In this document: piece after piece, positions 1-9,150 of the stretch
Layout of the letters: every line of letters begins with the position of its first letter
Numbering within the stretch: the first letter of the stretch is position 1
From: Flavobacterium sp. CS20
GTDB lineage: Bacteria > Bacteroidota > Bacteroidia > Flavobacteriales > Flavobacteriaceae
Assembly (NCBI RefSeq): GCF_018080005.1
Contig: NZ_CP073015.1
Span: forward strand, 1,736,001-1,800,000
Reading direction: 5' to 3'
Length of the DNA: 64,000 nucleotides
Made by a program: the position numbers and the translations under genes
The notes under the pieces: model-generated
Seen by the model: only the letters and a program-made list of their open reading frames with translations
What the model was told of the DNA's origin: nothing
The model's database searches: none

Positions 1-1
1 A

Positions 2-358
2 AAAGAAATCACACGAGATGAACTTCATCAAAAACTAACTAAAGGATTTGGTGTTAAGCACATTCATAGCGAATACGGCATGACTGAATTGTTGTCTCAA
101 GCTTACTCAAAAGCTGATGGTATTTTTGAATTACCGCCAACAATGAAGGTTTTTATCAGAGATCCTGAAGACCCACTACATATTTTTGAAGATTTCACAA
201 AAACAGGTGGTATAAATGTGATTGATTTAGCAAATATCAATTCTTGTGCCTTTATTGCCACACAAGATTTAGGACAAAATGTTAAAAAAAATAAGCTAAA
301 AATTATAGGACGCTTTGATTATAGCGATGTTAGAGGTTGCAACCTTTTAACATTGTAA
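2..358 (+). CDS. LuxE-like acyltransferase, C-terminal part
   Basis: This is the last 118 codons of a gene that enters from the left edge, open from base 2 to a TAA at 356-358. The visible part contains SEYGMTELLSQAY and, near the end, GRFDYSDVRGCNLL. These resemble the C-terminal region of the acyl-protein synthetase (LuxE) / phenylacetate-CoA-ligase-like adenylate-forming family common in flavobacteria. Such proteins activate or transfer acyl groups; the substrate cannot be told from this piece. The N-terminal adenylation region is outside the window. A strong terminator follows about 105 bases downstream, so it probably ends its transcription unit. Confidence 0.65.
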   Translation, partial: KEITRDELHQKLTKGFGVKHIHSEYGMTELLSQAYSKADGIFELPPTMKVFIRDPEDPLHIFEDFTKTGGINVIDLANINSCAFIATQDLGQNVKKNKLKIIGRFDYSDVRGCNLLTL

Positions 359-463
359 TTAATTTTAGTTAAATATGTGTTAACAGATGCAATTTTTTAG
401 ACTTTCATGCGTCTAATGTAATGCTAGGATGAAGTTTTTCATAATAGATTGGTTAGTTAATTC

Positions 464-496
464 AAAACCCCGATTCATTTGAGTCGGGGTTTTGTT
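464..496 (+). terminator. Rho-independent terminator after the acyltransferase gene
   Basis: CAAAACCCCGA, a short loop TTCATTTGA, then GTCGGGGTTTTG followed by a T-rich run. The stem is GC-rich at its core and the 3' side runs into TTTTGTTTTG. It separates the acyltransferase from the DUF4290-murA unit. Confidence 0.8.
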
Positions 497-600
497 TTGT
501 TGCAATATTGTCTAAATTTAAGAATCTTAAAATTATAATTTAGATTTTAAATAGGATATAAGTTAATTTTTATAAATTGCATCATTAAAAATTTCTCATT

Positions 601-1233
601 TTGACAAATTACTTAGAATACAACTCAGAACGCAACCAACTCGTTATTCCAGAATACGGCAGACATGTTCAAAAAATGGTAGAACACTGCCTCGAAGAAA
701 AAGACAAAACTAAACGAACCCAAATGGCTCATGCTATTGTTGAAGTTATGGCTAACATCAATCCCAACCATCGAGATGCTAACGACTTTCAGCAAAAGTT
801 ATGGGATCAACTTTTTATTATAAGCGACTTTAAACTTGATGTTGATGCTCCTTTTGATATGCCAGATAAAGAAGAATTATACAGAAAACCCGAGCCACTT
901 CCCTATCCACAAAATCATCCTAAATATCGCTTTTACGGCAACAACATCAGCCGAATGATAAACGAAGCTATAAAAGTTGAAGATGGCAAACTTAAAGAAG
1001 CTTTAGTTTACACTATTGCCAATCATATGAAAAAGTGTTTTCTAAACTGGAACAGAGATTCGGTTAAAGACAGTGTGATTTTTAAACATTTAGAAGAACT
1101 AAGCGATGGCAAATTAACTTTAAAACCTGACGATGAAACTTTAAGCGAAGCAACAGATTTAGTTAAGAACCACAATAAGCGAAAGCATAAAAAAAATTAT
1201 AAAAACAAAGGACGTAAACGCTACAAAAAATGA
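601..1233 (+). CDS. DUF4290 family protein
   Basis: A 210-aa soluble protein with the DUF4290 signature near the N terminus (LEYNSERNQLVIPEYGRHVQ) and a very basic C-terminal tail of about 20 residues rich in Lys and Arg. The family is restricted to Bacteroidota and its function is unknown. No ATG fits, so the start is TTG at 601, directly followed by the conserved N-terminal motif. The stop overlaps the murA start in an ATGA (1230-1233), so the two are translationally coupled; this pairing with murA is common in flavobacteria. The basic tail could contact nucleic acid, which is only inference. Confidence 0.85.
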   Translation: MTNYLEYNSERNQLVIPEYGRHVQKMVEHCLEEKDKTKRTQMAHAIVEVMANINPNHRDANDFQQKLWDQLFIISDFKLDVDAPFDMPDKEELYRKPEPLPYPQNHPKYRFYGNNISRMINEAIKVEDGKLKEALVYTIANHMKKCFLNWNRDSVKDSVIFKHLEELSDGKLTLKPDDETLSEATDLVKNHNKRKHKKNYKNKGRKRYKK

Positions 1234-2543
1234 GTTCATTTGTCATAGAAGGCGGTCATCAACTCAAAGGAAACATCACGCCACAAGGTGCAAAAAACGA
1301 AGCTCTACAAGTTCTTTGTGCAGTTTTGATGACACCAGAAAAAGTTGAAATTAAAAACATTCCAGACATTAGAGATGTCAATAAACTGATAGATATTTTA
1401 GAAAATCTTGGGGTTAAAATTCAAAAACTCGGCAAAGGTCATTTCAGTTTTATGAGTGATGAACTTAATCTGGACTATCTACAAAGCGAACAATTCAAAA
1501 AAGAAGGCAGTGGCTTGAGAGGTTCTATTATGATTATTGGTCCACTTCTCGGACGATTTGGCAAAGGTTATATTCCAAGACCTGGCGGTGATAAAATAGG
1601 TAGAAGACGATTGGATACTCACTTCTCTGGTTTTATAAAACTCGGTGCCAAATTTAGATACAACAAAGAAGAACGTTTTTACGGAGTTGAAACCGACAAA
1701 GGTCTCAAAGGAACTGATATGCTTCTTGAAGAAGCTTCTGTCACAGGAACAGCCAACATTATTATGGCGACTGTTTTTGCTAAAGGCAAAACTCAAATCT
1801 ATAATGCGGCTTGCGAACCATACATCCAACAACTCTGCAAAATGTTGAATAAAATGGGGGCTGAAATTTCGGGTATTGGTTCAAACCTTCTTCATATTAC
1901 AGGTGTAGAAAATCTCAAAGGTTGTACCCACAAAGTTTTACCTGATATGATTGAAATAGGCTCTTGGATTGGTCTTGCAGCAATGACCAAAAGCGAAATC
2001 ACTATCAAAGATGTGAGTTGGGAAAATTTAGGCATCATCCCAGCAACCTTTAAAAAGTTAGGAATTAATATTCAAAAAAAAGGAGACGACATTTTTATTC
2101 CCAGACACAATAATGGTTATGAAGTGACCAGTTTTATTGACGGTTCTATTATGAATATTTCAGACGCTCCGTGGCCAGGTTTTACACCAGATTTACTCAG
2201 TGTGATGTTGGTTGTTGCTACACAGGCTCGCGGGAGTGTGCTTATCCATCAAAAAATGTTTGAAAGCCGTCTGTTTTTTGTCGATAAGTTGATTGATATG
2301 GGTGCAAAAATCATTTTATGCGATCCGCATAGAGCAACGGTTATTGGTCACGATTTTAAATCGCAACTCAAAGCCACCACGATGACTAGCCCAGATATTA
2401 GAGCTGGAATTTCATTATTGATTGCGGCTTTGTCTGCTAAAGGGACATCAACCATTCATAACATAGAACAAATAGATCGTGGCTACGAAAGGATTGACGA
2501 GAGACTAAATGCCATAGGTGCAAAAATTCACAGATATGAGTAG
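1230..2543 (+). CDS. murA: UDP-N-acetylglucosamine 1-carboxyvinyltransferase MurA
   Basis: A 437-aa enzyme that adds enolpyruvate from PEP to UDP-GlcNAc, the first committed step of peptidoglycan synthesis in the cytoplasm. Seen: the N-terminal substrate loop GAKNEALQVL (residues 20-29), and the active-site loop RPGGDKIGRRRLD (about 117-129). In most MurA proteins the loop reads GGCxIG; here the catalytic Cys is Asp121. Asp at this position is known to make MurA insensitive to fosfomycin in mycobacteria and chlamydiae, and the substitution is usual in Bacteroidota. Length is normal. The start overlaps the stop of the DUF4290 gene by four bases. Confidence 0.96.
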   Translation: MSSFVIEGGHQLKGNITPQGAKNEALQVLCAVLMTPEKVEIKNIPDIRDVNKLIDILENLGVKIQKLGKGHFSFMSDELNLDYLQSEQFKKEGSGLRGSIMIIGPLLGRFGKGYIPRPGGDKIGRRRLDTHFSGFIKLGAKFRYNKEERFYGVETDKGLKGTDMLLEEASVTGTANIIMATVFAKGKTQIYNAACEPYIQQLCKMLNKMGAEISGIGSNLLHITGVENLKGCTHKVLPDMIEIGSWIGLAAMTKSEITIKDVSWENLGIIPATFKKLGINIQKKGDDIFIPRHNNGYEVTSFIDGSIMNISDAPWPGFTPDLLSVMLVVATQARGSVLIHQKMFESRLFFVDKLIDMGAKIILCDPHRATVIGHDFKSQLKATTMTSPDIRAGISLLIAALSAKGTSTIHNIEQIDRGYERIDERLNAIGAKIHRYE

Positions 2544-2644
2544 TTGGTAGCTAATAGTCCATAGCTATTAGCCGGTAGAGGATAGTAGAGAGCAAGTTAT
2601 ATGTTTAGTTAAGACGAAATAATATAAAAATTTGCCTGATAAAA

Positions 2645-2686
2645 CTTTGCGAACCTTGTGCTATCCTTTGCGTCCTTTGCGGTTAA
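2645..2686. repeat. Intergenic CTTTGCG-type repeat
   Basis: The murA-to-carbonic-anhydrase gap (2544-2722) has no gene. It carries CTTTGCG, CCTTTGCG and CCTTTGCGG in close succession. The same wording, inverted (CCGCAAGGGACGCTAAG), occurs at 26021-26056, and a degenerate copy occurs at 48998-49030. Repeats of this wording are scattered through many Bacteroidota genomes; their role is unknown. Confidence 0.55.
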
Positions 2687-2722
2687 AAAACTTCTAAACT
2701 CATAAACTTTAAACTGTAAAAT

Positions 2723-3238
2723 ATGCCAGTAATCCTTCCCGTAAACAACAAATCTCCTGAAATACCATCAGATTGTTTTATCGCTGAAAATGCGACCATC
2801 GTTGGTGATGTTAAGATGGGAAAACAATGTAGCGTATGGTTTAACGCCGTTATACGAGGTGATGTACATTATATCAAAATGGGCGATAGAGTCAATGTTC
2901 AAGACGGAGCAGTCATTCATTGCACCTACCAAAAACACCCGACTAATATTGGTAACAATGTATCTATTGGTCATAATGCTATTGTTCACGGATGTAAGAT
3001 TCACGACAACGTATTGGTAGGAATGGGCAGTATTGTGATGGATAATTGTGTGATTCATTCAAATAGTATCATTGCCGCTGGAGCTGTGGTAACACAAAAT
3101 ACAGTAGTAGAATCAGGTAGCATTTACGCTGGCGTGCCTGCCAAAAAAATAAAAGACATCAGCCCAGAATTAACCCAAGGCGAAATTGACAGAATCGCTG
3201 AAAATTATGTGAAATATTCGGGGTGGTTTAAGGATTAA
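2723..3238 (+). CDS. Gamma-carbonic-anhydrase-like hexapeptide protein
   Basis: A 171-aa left-handed beta-helix protein of the YrdA/PaaY (gamma carbonic anhydrase-like) family. Hexapeptide turns run through most of it (for example IGNNVSIGHNAIVHG). The metal-binding histidines are present: VIHCTYQ at about residue 71 and IGHNAIVHGC at about residues 93-102, followed by VLVGMGSIV. Family members are trimers binding Zn or Fe between subunits; some are true carbonic anhydrases and others have no detected activity, so the reaction here is not certain. Alone between murA and the convergent HlyD gene. Confidence 0.88.
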   Translation: MPVILPVNNKSPEIPSDCFIAENATIVGDVKMGKQCSVWFNAVIRGDVHYIKMGDRVNVQDGAVIHCTYQKHPTNIGNNVSIGHNAIVHGCKIHDNVLVGMGSIVMDNCVIHSNSIIAAGAVVTQNTVVESGSIYAGVPAKKIKDISPELTQGEIDRIAENYVKYSGWFKD

Positions 3239-3268
3239 AATGGGTTAGAATAAAATTAGAGTCTGGAA

Positions 3269-4570
3269 TCACCTATTCACTAATTCTCTAAACTGATAGA
3301 AAAAGCGTTCTATCAATCGTAAATCTTCGGTGATGATTTCTGCGATGCCGGTCATTTCTTGTTTGAACTCTAAGGTTTTATCATATGTTGTTGTTAGTTT
3401 TACAGGTAATTCAACCTCTATATTATAAAAACCTTCTTCATCTGGAATAAGCGAAATATTATTGACTTTACCTTTTAAAACGCCGTATTCCTGGTCGGGA
3501 TAGTTGTTGAGTTTTAAATTTACTGTCTGTCCCTTTTTTATTTTACCTGAATTTTGAATTGGCGTTTTTAATCGAGCCACATAGTTTTGATAGTTTTTAG
3601 GAATAACAGTAAACACCATATCGCCTTGGTTGATGTTTTGAGATTTATGCCAAATGTTTAAAAAACTGACATTCCCTTCAAGATTTGAACGAAAGACAAA
3701 CCTAAATTCCCAATTTTTAATACTGGACTTCAATTGATTATAAGCTTGAACTACTTGTCTAAACAAGATTTTGTTGTCTTTAATCTGACCTATTTCGGTG
3801 CCTTTTAAATTGTTTTTAGCATCATTGATACTATGTTTGGTTTGTGACAATGTGGTTTGAAAATTTTTAAAATCCCGTTCGGCTTGGGCAAACATCAATT
3901 GTTTGTTTTCAAATTCTTGTGCCGAAATGACGCCTTTGTTAAAAAGTATTTCGTTTCGCTTTAAGTCATTTCCTGCAAGTTTTAATTCTTTTCGTTTTAA
4001 ATCAAACTGTGCATAAAGGTTTGTAAGTCTGGTTTCAAGTTCCTGTATAGTGTAATTACCCGCTTGAACTTGATAAGAATAGGGTTTTAATTGCTGATTA
4101 ACTTCATATTCAATATAAGCATTTTCAAATTGCACATAAGCATTCTCCACTTCTCCGAGATTGAAGATTGCCGGGATTCTATCTATTGGAAAATAAATGC
4201 TATCATTATCTAAATGTATCTCATCTAAAATCTTTTTCAAACCTAAAACATCCTTATAATTTGCTAGGTTCTCTAAAACTGCTAAAAGTTGATTATCTTT
4301 TACTTTTTGATTATCATTGACTAAAATAGTATCAAATTTAGCCGTTGTTCTCGCTATGAGTTTTTGTGGTGGAAGTTTAGTCGTCACTATGGCTTCAGAA
4401 GCAATAATGTCAGGATATTTTACAAACCATGATAGCATTAAAATCAGGAGGATAAGCGACAAAAACAAAACATTGCCCCATCGTATCATCCAATGTGGAA
4501 CTTTTGTCAGGATATCCTGGACTTCCTCACTTCTTAAGTCGATATGTTCTATGCTGGTGTTATCGGGCAT
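3269..4570 (-). CDS. HlyD-family adaptor (membrane fusion protein) of the RiPP exporter
   Basis: A 433-aa periplasmic adaptor that links an inner-membrane ABC exporter to an outer-membrane channel. Seen: a cytoplasmic N-terminus, one membrane segment (FLSLILLILMLSWFV), a split lipoyl/barrel-sandwich domain ([21 protein letters not shown] near the start, YVARLKTPIQNSGKIKKGQ near the end), and a central helical hairpin of about 150 residues. I start it at the Met of MPDNTSIEHIDL; the frame stays open 75 bases further upstream, but that stretch overlaps the toxin gene. It is the last gene of the grasp-with-SPASM unit and the expected partner of the split peptidase-ABC exporter at 5317-9150. Confidence 0.88.
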   Translation of the reverse strand: MPDNTSIEHIDLRSEEVQDILTKVPHWMIRWGNVLFLSLILLILMLSWFVKYPDIIASEAIVTTKLPPQKLIARTTAKFDTILVNDNQKVKDNQLLAVLENLANYKDVLGLKKILDEIHLDNDSIYFPIDRIPAIFNLGEVENAYVQFENAYIEYEVNQQLKPYSYQVQAGNYTIQELETRLTNLYAQFDLKRKELKLAGNDLKRNEILFNKGVISAQEFENKQLMFAQAERDFKNFQTTLSQTKHSINDAKNNLKGTEIGQIKDNKILFRQVVQAYNQLKSSIKNWEFRFVFRSNLEGNVSFLNIWHKSQNINQGDMVFTVIPKNYQNYVARLKTPIQNSGKIKKGQTVNLKLNNYPDQEYGVLKGKVNNISLIPDEEGFYNIEVELPVKLTTTYDKTLEFKQEMTGIAEIITEDLRLIERFFYQFRELVNR

Positions 4571-4637
4571 TAGTAATGTGGCAATTTGCAAATAGTATAA
4601 GCTGTGAATAAGATTTATGACTGACCAATGTTTAATT

Positions 4638-4958
4638 TTACTCAATTAGTTTTATAAAATTTTCTTTGATTTTGGCTTTGATGCTGGCATTTACAGGTTT
4701 CAATACTTTATCTACCATAGTTTTTTCTAAAGTTGCAATTTTATGGACACGAACTACAGATTTTAGTTTAAGTTGAGAGGCTTCCCAATCTTCTATGAGT
4801 ATGTCATAATCTGAATGGTATATTTTAGATGTGATTCTACATACTATAATATCTTCACCAAAATCTTTCAAAACTAATGCAGGTCTTTTTTTAAAATTTT
4901 GTTGACCTGTAAATGGGAATTTAATTAAAACAATGTCGCCTAAATCAAATTTTTTCAT
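4638..4958 (-). CDS. MazF/PemK-family toxin
   Basis: A 106-aa protein of the PemK/MazF endoribonuclease toxin family: GDIVLIKFPFTGQ at the N terminus, then FKKRPALVLKD carrying the conserved Arg, and a SVVRVHKIATL segment near the C terminus. Family members cleave mRNA at short motifs. The antitoxin gene lies 18 bases upstream. The pair sits between the exporter and its adaptor, where RiPP export operons normally have no such genes, so it was probably inserted later. It ends 67 bases before the HlyD start. Confidence 0.85.
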   Translation of the reverse strand: MKKFDLGDIVLIKFPFTGQQNFKKRPALVLKDFGEDIIVCRITSKIYHSDYDILIEDWEASQLKLKSVVRVHKIATLEKTMVDKVLKPVNASIKAKIKENFIKLIE

Positions 4959-4976
4959 GAGCTTATTGATTTTGGG

Positions 4977-5195
4977 TTAATCATCATCGTAAACAGAATC
5001 TGAATGAGAGTAGCCTTCAAAAAATGTCTCGCTAGCCATATTTTTAAACTCTTTTTCTTCAACATCATCACTATCTTCTAAAAGTACAATTACCCTTACG
5101 TTTTTGTTTTGATTAAATACGAGTTTAGATTTTACATGATTAGGGATTTGTATTTTATCATTTTTGATTTTTGATTTAAACTCTAAAGCTTCCAT
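4977..5195 (-). CDS. Putative antitoxin of the MazF-like toxin
   Basis: A 72-aa acidic protein starting MEALEFKSKIKNDKIQIPNHV and ending in SHSDSVYDDD. Position and size fit a type II antitoxin preceding a MazF-like toxin. The KNDKIQIPNHVKSKL stretch resembles an AbrB-like DNA-binding half, and the acidic C-terminus would wrap the toxin. The frame is open 120 bases further upstream, but those codons look like AT-rich intergenic DNA, so I chose the internal Met. The 121-base gap upstream to the exporter stop likely holds its promoter. Family assignment is inferred mainly from context. Confidence 0.65.
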   Translation of the reverse strand: MEALEFKSKIKNDKIQIPNHVKSKLVFNQNKNVRVIVLLEDSDDVEEKEFKNMASETFFEGYSHSDSVYDDD

Positions 5196-5316
5196 TTTAT
5201 TTAATATTAAATGTTTCTGTAAATTTAAGTAATTCTTTCGGTTATATAAAAGCTGTAATTTTTCATTTATCGTTCTAATGAGCATTCTTCCATATTCAGT
5301 AGTTAAAATTACCACA

Positions 5317-6544
5317 TTAACTTCCCAACTCCAATTGATTTTTTACCAAATTATAATAATTTCCTTTTTGCTTTACCAATCTTGCATGGTTTCCAATCTC
5401 AGCGATTTTTCCTTGATCTAAAACCACAATTTGATGGGCGTTTTTTACAGTGCTTAAACGATGGGCTATAACGACCACGGTTTTGTTTTCAAAAAATTCG
5501 TCTAACTTTTCCATGATTATTTTTTCATTATTGGCATCTAAAGCACTGGTGGCTTCATCAAAAAATAAAAAGTTAGGGTTTTTATAAACAGCTCTGGCAA
5601 TTAACAAACGCTGTTTTTGTCCAGTGCTAATGCCCACACCTTCCATGCCAATTTTGGTGTTGTAAGACAGCGGTAAGCTCCCAATAAAATCTTTGATGTT
5701 GGCAACATCTACAGCATGGGCAAGTTTCTGCTTATCAATATAATCTTCGCCAACGGCAATATTGCTCGCTATGCTATCATTAAAAATATAGCCTTCTTGC
5801 ATCACTACACCACATTCGTTACGCCAGGTGGTTTGAGAGACATTTTTCATATTGAGATTGCCAAGTTCAATGTTACCTTCAATCGGGTCATAGAATTTAA
5901 GTAAAAGTTTCATCAAGGTGGTTTTGCCACTACCACTTACCCCGACAATAGCCGTCACTTTATTGGCAGGTATCACTAAATCTAATTCTTTTAAAACCAA
6001 TTGATCAGAGCCGATGTATCTAAAAGACACTTGATTTAAAGTAATAGCACTCGACGGCGGAATATCACTGATTTTTTGTTGTTCGGGTGTCTCTTCGTCT
6101 TCTTTATTATGAATTTCAGAAAGCCTGTCCAACGAAATTTTAGCATCTTGAACTTCTCGTATAAAATTGATAAGTTGTGCAATTGGCGAGTTGAGTTGAC
6201 CGACGATATAACTTACAGCGAGCATCATTCCTAAGGTGATTTCGCCGTCTATCACCAACTTTGCAGACAAAACGGTGATTAAAATGTTCTTAACTTCGTT
6301 GATAAACCCAGAACCTACACTTTGGTATTGCTCAAGCGCTAAACCCTCAATAGACACTTTAAACAACCGTGCCTGCACAAATTCCCACGACCAGCGTTTT
6401 TGTTTTTCGGCGTTGTGGAGTTTGATTTCCTGCATGCCGTTAATGAGCTCAATCACTTTGCTCTGCTCTTGGCTGACTTCTGAAAAACGCTTATAGTCTA
6501 AATCTCGACGCTTTTTTAAAAAAATGACAATCCATAAAAAATAC
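5317..6544 (-). pseudogene. Peptidase-containing ABC exporter, C-terminal half (split by IS66)
   Basis: This half carries the end of the membrane domain (KRRDLDYKRFSEVSQEQS, ELINGMQEIKL) and the whole nucleotide-binding domain: Walker A GVSGSGKTTLMKL, signature ISTGQKQR in place of LSGGQ, Walker B FLFFDEATSALD and the H-loop IAHRLS. Reading from the IS border at 6544 it is in frame with the 5' half; deleting the IS and one 8-bp target copy gives a single 2226-base frame of 741 residues. On its own it has no natural start, the first Met being at 6456. If an internal start were used, it would yield an NBD with an incomplete membrane domain. Confidence 0.92.
6537..6544. repeat. IS66 target-site duplication, left copy (AAAAATAC)
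   Basis: AAAAATAC directly abuts the left inverted repeat of the IS, and the identical octamer abuts the right end at 8145-8152. An 8-bp duplication is the rule for the IS66 family. Confidence 0.95.
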
Positions 6545-8144
6545 GTAACTAATCAGTCCGCAAATTAGCAATAATATTTAGTGTAGATAAAACTGATTGC
6601 TGATTTTTTAAACAAGAATCTGTTACAGATCTAAGTATGGCAAAGTTATCACAGCCCTGTTCTGATCTAAATTGTCCAGAGATTTTCTGTTTTACTTTTA
6701 TATTTCTTATTGCTCTTTCAGAGGCGTTGTTATCTGGAGGTACATCCAGATGATAGAGGAATGTAAAGATATAGTTCCTGTATTTTATAAGTCTTTTTTT
6801 AAAAGTTATTAATTCTTTATGTTCTTTTGGCGGATCATGATTTAAGATGATATCCATTCTTTTTTCTATACTTTTCTTTATTGGACAATCCTTGTTAAAG
6901 GCTATATCTTTTATATTTTTCTTAAAGTTGATGGCTTTTAAAAATAAGTTTTTGCAAGCTCTACTCCATTTATGATCGTGCTTTCAGTTAGATAGTTTAA
7001 ATCCCGAAGTAAATGTGCCATGCAAATTTGGTGTGATTGAGCGTTGGTATTGAAATGACTCTTCCAACAATCGTGCACTAACACAGCATTTTCAAAACCA
7101 TTTTCAAAGGTTTGTTCTATACTTTTTTGTCCTCTATTATCAGTTATGGTAATAAAGGTTGCTTTTTCATTTTGCCATGTCCACGCCCAGTTTTTGTCTC
7201 CTGATACTTTTACTCCTGTTTCATCGCTACCGATAGGTGATTTTGAGTTTGCTATTTCTTGTTTTATCAGATTATATGCAGGTTCAGCTTTAGTGACAAG
7301 TTTGTTTAATAAATAGTGTATTCCTCCTTCACTTATAGGAATATTAAAAACCGTATTGAACATTTCTTGCATTCTCTTAAAAGGCAAGTATTGTCTGGTA
7401 TGAAAATATCCTATTAAACTTTCAATATTATTCCCATAGCTTACGGGTGCATTTGCTTGTGATGGATAGTCGCTTTTTGTTTCACAACCGCAAGGACAAA
7501 CTTTTTTATAAACCTTGTGTTCTGTGACTTTTATTTTTATTTCAGGGATGTCAAATACCTGTCGACTTCCTGCATATTGATGTGGAAGTGATGAAAGGTC
7601 GTTTCCACAACAGTTACAATAATCTGGTATGTGTTCTTCTGTAACATCAGGTATCTCAACCATCTTCAAAGTATTGCCTTTTCTTCTGTTTGCCCACCTG
7701 GCTTACGCCCTGTCTTTATTCTTAGGCTTTTCCTCTTTGGTCTATTTTCATCCTTTGAGGGTGGTATGGAGCTATTATTACTGTTTTTTGGAGTTTCATA
7801 TTTGGTAAGTCGTGCTTTAAGTTGACTATTTTCTAATTCTAAAGCAATTAGCTTTTTAGAAAGTTCTTCTACCTTCTGCAAGAGTGATTCTATAAGCTTA
7901 TCCTTTTCCAACTTTTTTTCTTACAAATGTAGGGTGGTATGTTTGTAACAAACAAATTATTAACCAATTAGTTATCAATCCAAAAAGTTAAAAATGTTGA
8001 TAAAGGTCTGATTTTTAAAATCAAGCTCTAATGAGTGGCTTATTTGAAATTTTTTTTAAAAAATTGAAATAAGCACAAAGAAAATATATGCTCAGTTTGT
8101 ATTATCCAAAATTTATAGTCTTATTTTTGACACTGATTAGTTAC
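6545..8144 (-). mobile_element. IS66-family insertion sequence, 1600 bp
   Basis: Both ends are visible. The left end reads GTAACTAATCAGT and the right end is its exact inverse (ACTGATTAGTTAC, 8132-8144). GTAA at the tips is typical of IS66. The element is flanked by identical 8-bp duplications. It contains one transposase gene (tnpC) and no tnpA or tnpB, like the ISBst12 subgroup common in Bacteroidota. About 230 bases between the transposase start and the right end (7912-8144) have no gene. It lies in the middle of the RiPP exporter. The transposase has two one-base lesions, so this copy may be unable to move by itself. Confidence 0.95.
6549..7911 (-). pseudogene. tnpC: IS66-family transposase TnpC (two frameshifts)
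   Basis: Three reading-frame pieces make one transposase of about 454 residues. N-terminal coiled coil and linker (KLIESLLQKVEELSKKL, PKNSNNSSIPPSKDENRPKR); then a zinc-finger-like CNCCGNDL segment, and DDE catalytic parts GSDETGVKVSG and AVLVHDCWKSHF; then the last part with NNASERAIRNIKVKQK, which carries the catalytic Glu. A missing base near 7690 separates pieces 1 and 2, restoring GGQTGRKGNTLKMVE. A missing A near 6951 separates pieces 2 and 3, restoring ELAKNLFLKAINF. The TAG stop at 6549 lies inside the terminal inverted repeat. Confidence 0.9.
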
Positions 8145-8152
8145 AAAAATAC
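8145..8152. repeat. IS66 target-site duplication, right copy (AAAAATAC)
   Basis: Identical to 6537-6544. The last base of both copies is the third base of a codon in the same frame of the exporter gene, so the insertion adds no coding loss beyond interruption. Confidence 0.95.
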
Positions 8153-9150
8153 AACACACTGCCTAACATAAAAATGCCAAACAGCAACAAACTATAATAC
8201 GCCAAAACAATGCTAAACACCACTAAATTGACCATTGAAAACAACACATTTAAAGACGAGGTAGTTAAAATACGCTCTATACGTCTGTGGTCGTTGATAC
8301 GTTGTAAAATATCTCCTGTCATACGCGTATCAAAAAAGGCGATGGGCAACTTCATGAGTTTGATAAAAAAATCTGAGACTAAAGAAATATTGATACGTGT
8401 GCTCAAATGCAACAAAATCCAACTGCGGATGACTTTAATAGCTGTTCTGCCTATAAACAAGGCTAACTGCGCAAATAGGATTAAATAAATAAAATGGATA
8501 TCCTGATTCTTAATCCCAACATCGACAACACTTTGGGTTAAAAATGGAAAAATAAGTTGGAGTAAGCTCGAGGCGATTAGGCCGATGACCAATTGCCATA
8601 AAAAGGATTTGTATTTAAAAAGATATCTGGTTAAGAATTTAAAACCAAATTCTTGGTTTTCCTTATCTATATCAAAATCTGAACTATAAAATTTAGCTGT
8701 GGGTTCTAGTAAAAGCGCAATACCTTCTTCGGTTTCTGCTGTGGCGTTGTTGCCTATCCAATGTTTTAAGAATTCGTCTTTTGTATATTTTAACAGGCCG
8801 TGTGCTGGGTCTGAAACATAGAAAAAATCCTTTTTGATTTTATATAAAACGACATAGTGGTTTTTGTTCCAGTGTAAAATGCAAGGAAGTGGTGCTTCAT
8901 GAAGTTTTTGTAAGTCAATTTTTACACCAAGAGTCCTAAAACCAACAGCTTCAAATGCCTCACTTAGATTTAATAAACTACTACCAGATCTTGTGGTTTG
9001 TGAAAGTTCCCTTAATTGTTTCAGGGGTATATTTTTGCCAAAGTGCTTTGAAATGATTTTTAAGCAAGTTGGTCCACAGTCTTTAGAATCAGGTTGATTA
9101 TAATGAGGGAATAAAAAAAAATTAGTATTTTTAATCCCAAATGTATTCAT
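8145..9150 (-). pseudogene. Peptidase-containing ABC exporter, N-terminal half (split by IS66)
   Basis: The 5' half holds the C39 leader peptidase: catalytic Cys25 in DSKDCGPTCL, His98 in HWNKNHYVVLY and Asp114 in VSDPAHG. About five membrane segments of the type I exporter fold follow. The C39 domain cuts after the GG of double-glycine leaders and the ABC part exports the core, which matches the GG leaders of the three precursors here. The frame enters the IS and stops at 8137 after two foreign residues and TAA. The start overlaps the gwsS stop by 20 bases, so export and modification genes are one unit. A truncated product would lack the ATPase and could not export. Confidence 0.93.

Noticed and set aside
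1479..1832. 117-codon frame antisense to murA
   Set aside because: Lies wholly inside a well-conserved gene; Phe/Ser-rich product as expected from reading murA backwards.
4571..4645. Longer N terminus for HlyD
   Set aside because: The extra 25 codons overlap the toxin gene and are not like the family, which starts near MPDNTSIEHIDL.
6938..7690. Programmed frameshifting in the IS66 transposase
   Set aside because: IS66 TnpC is not known to use it, there are two separate shifts, no slippery heptamer with a pseudoknot was seen, and both are explained by one missing base.
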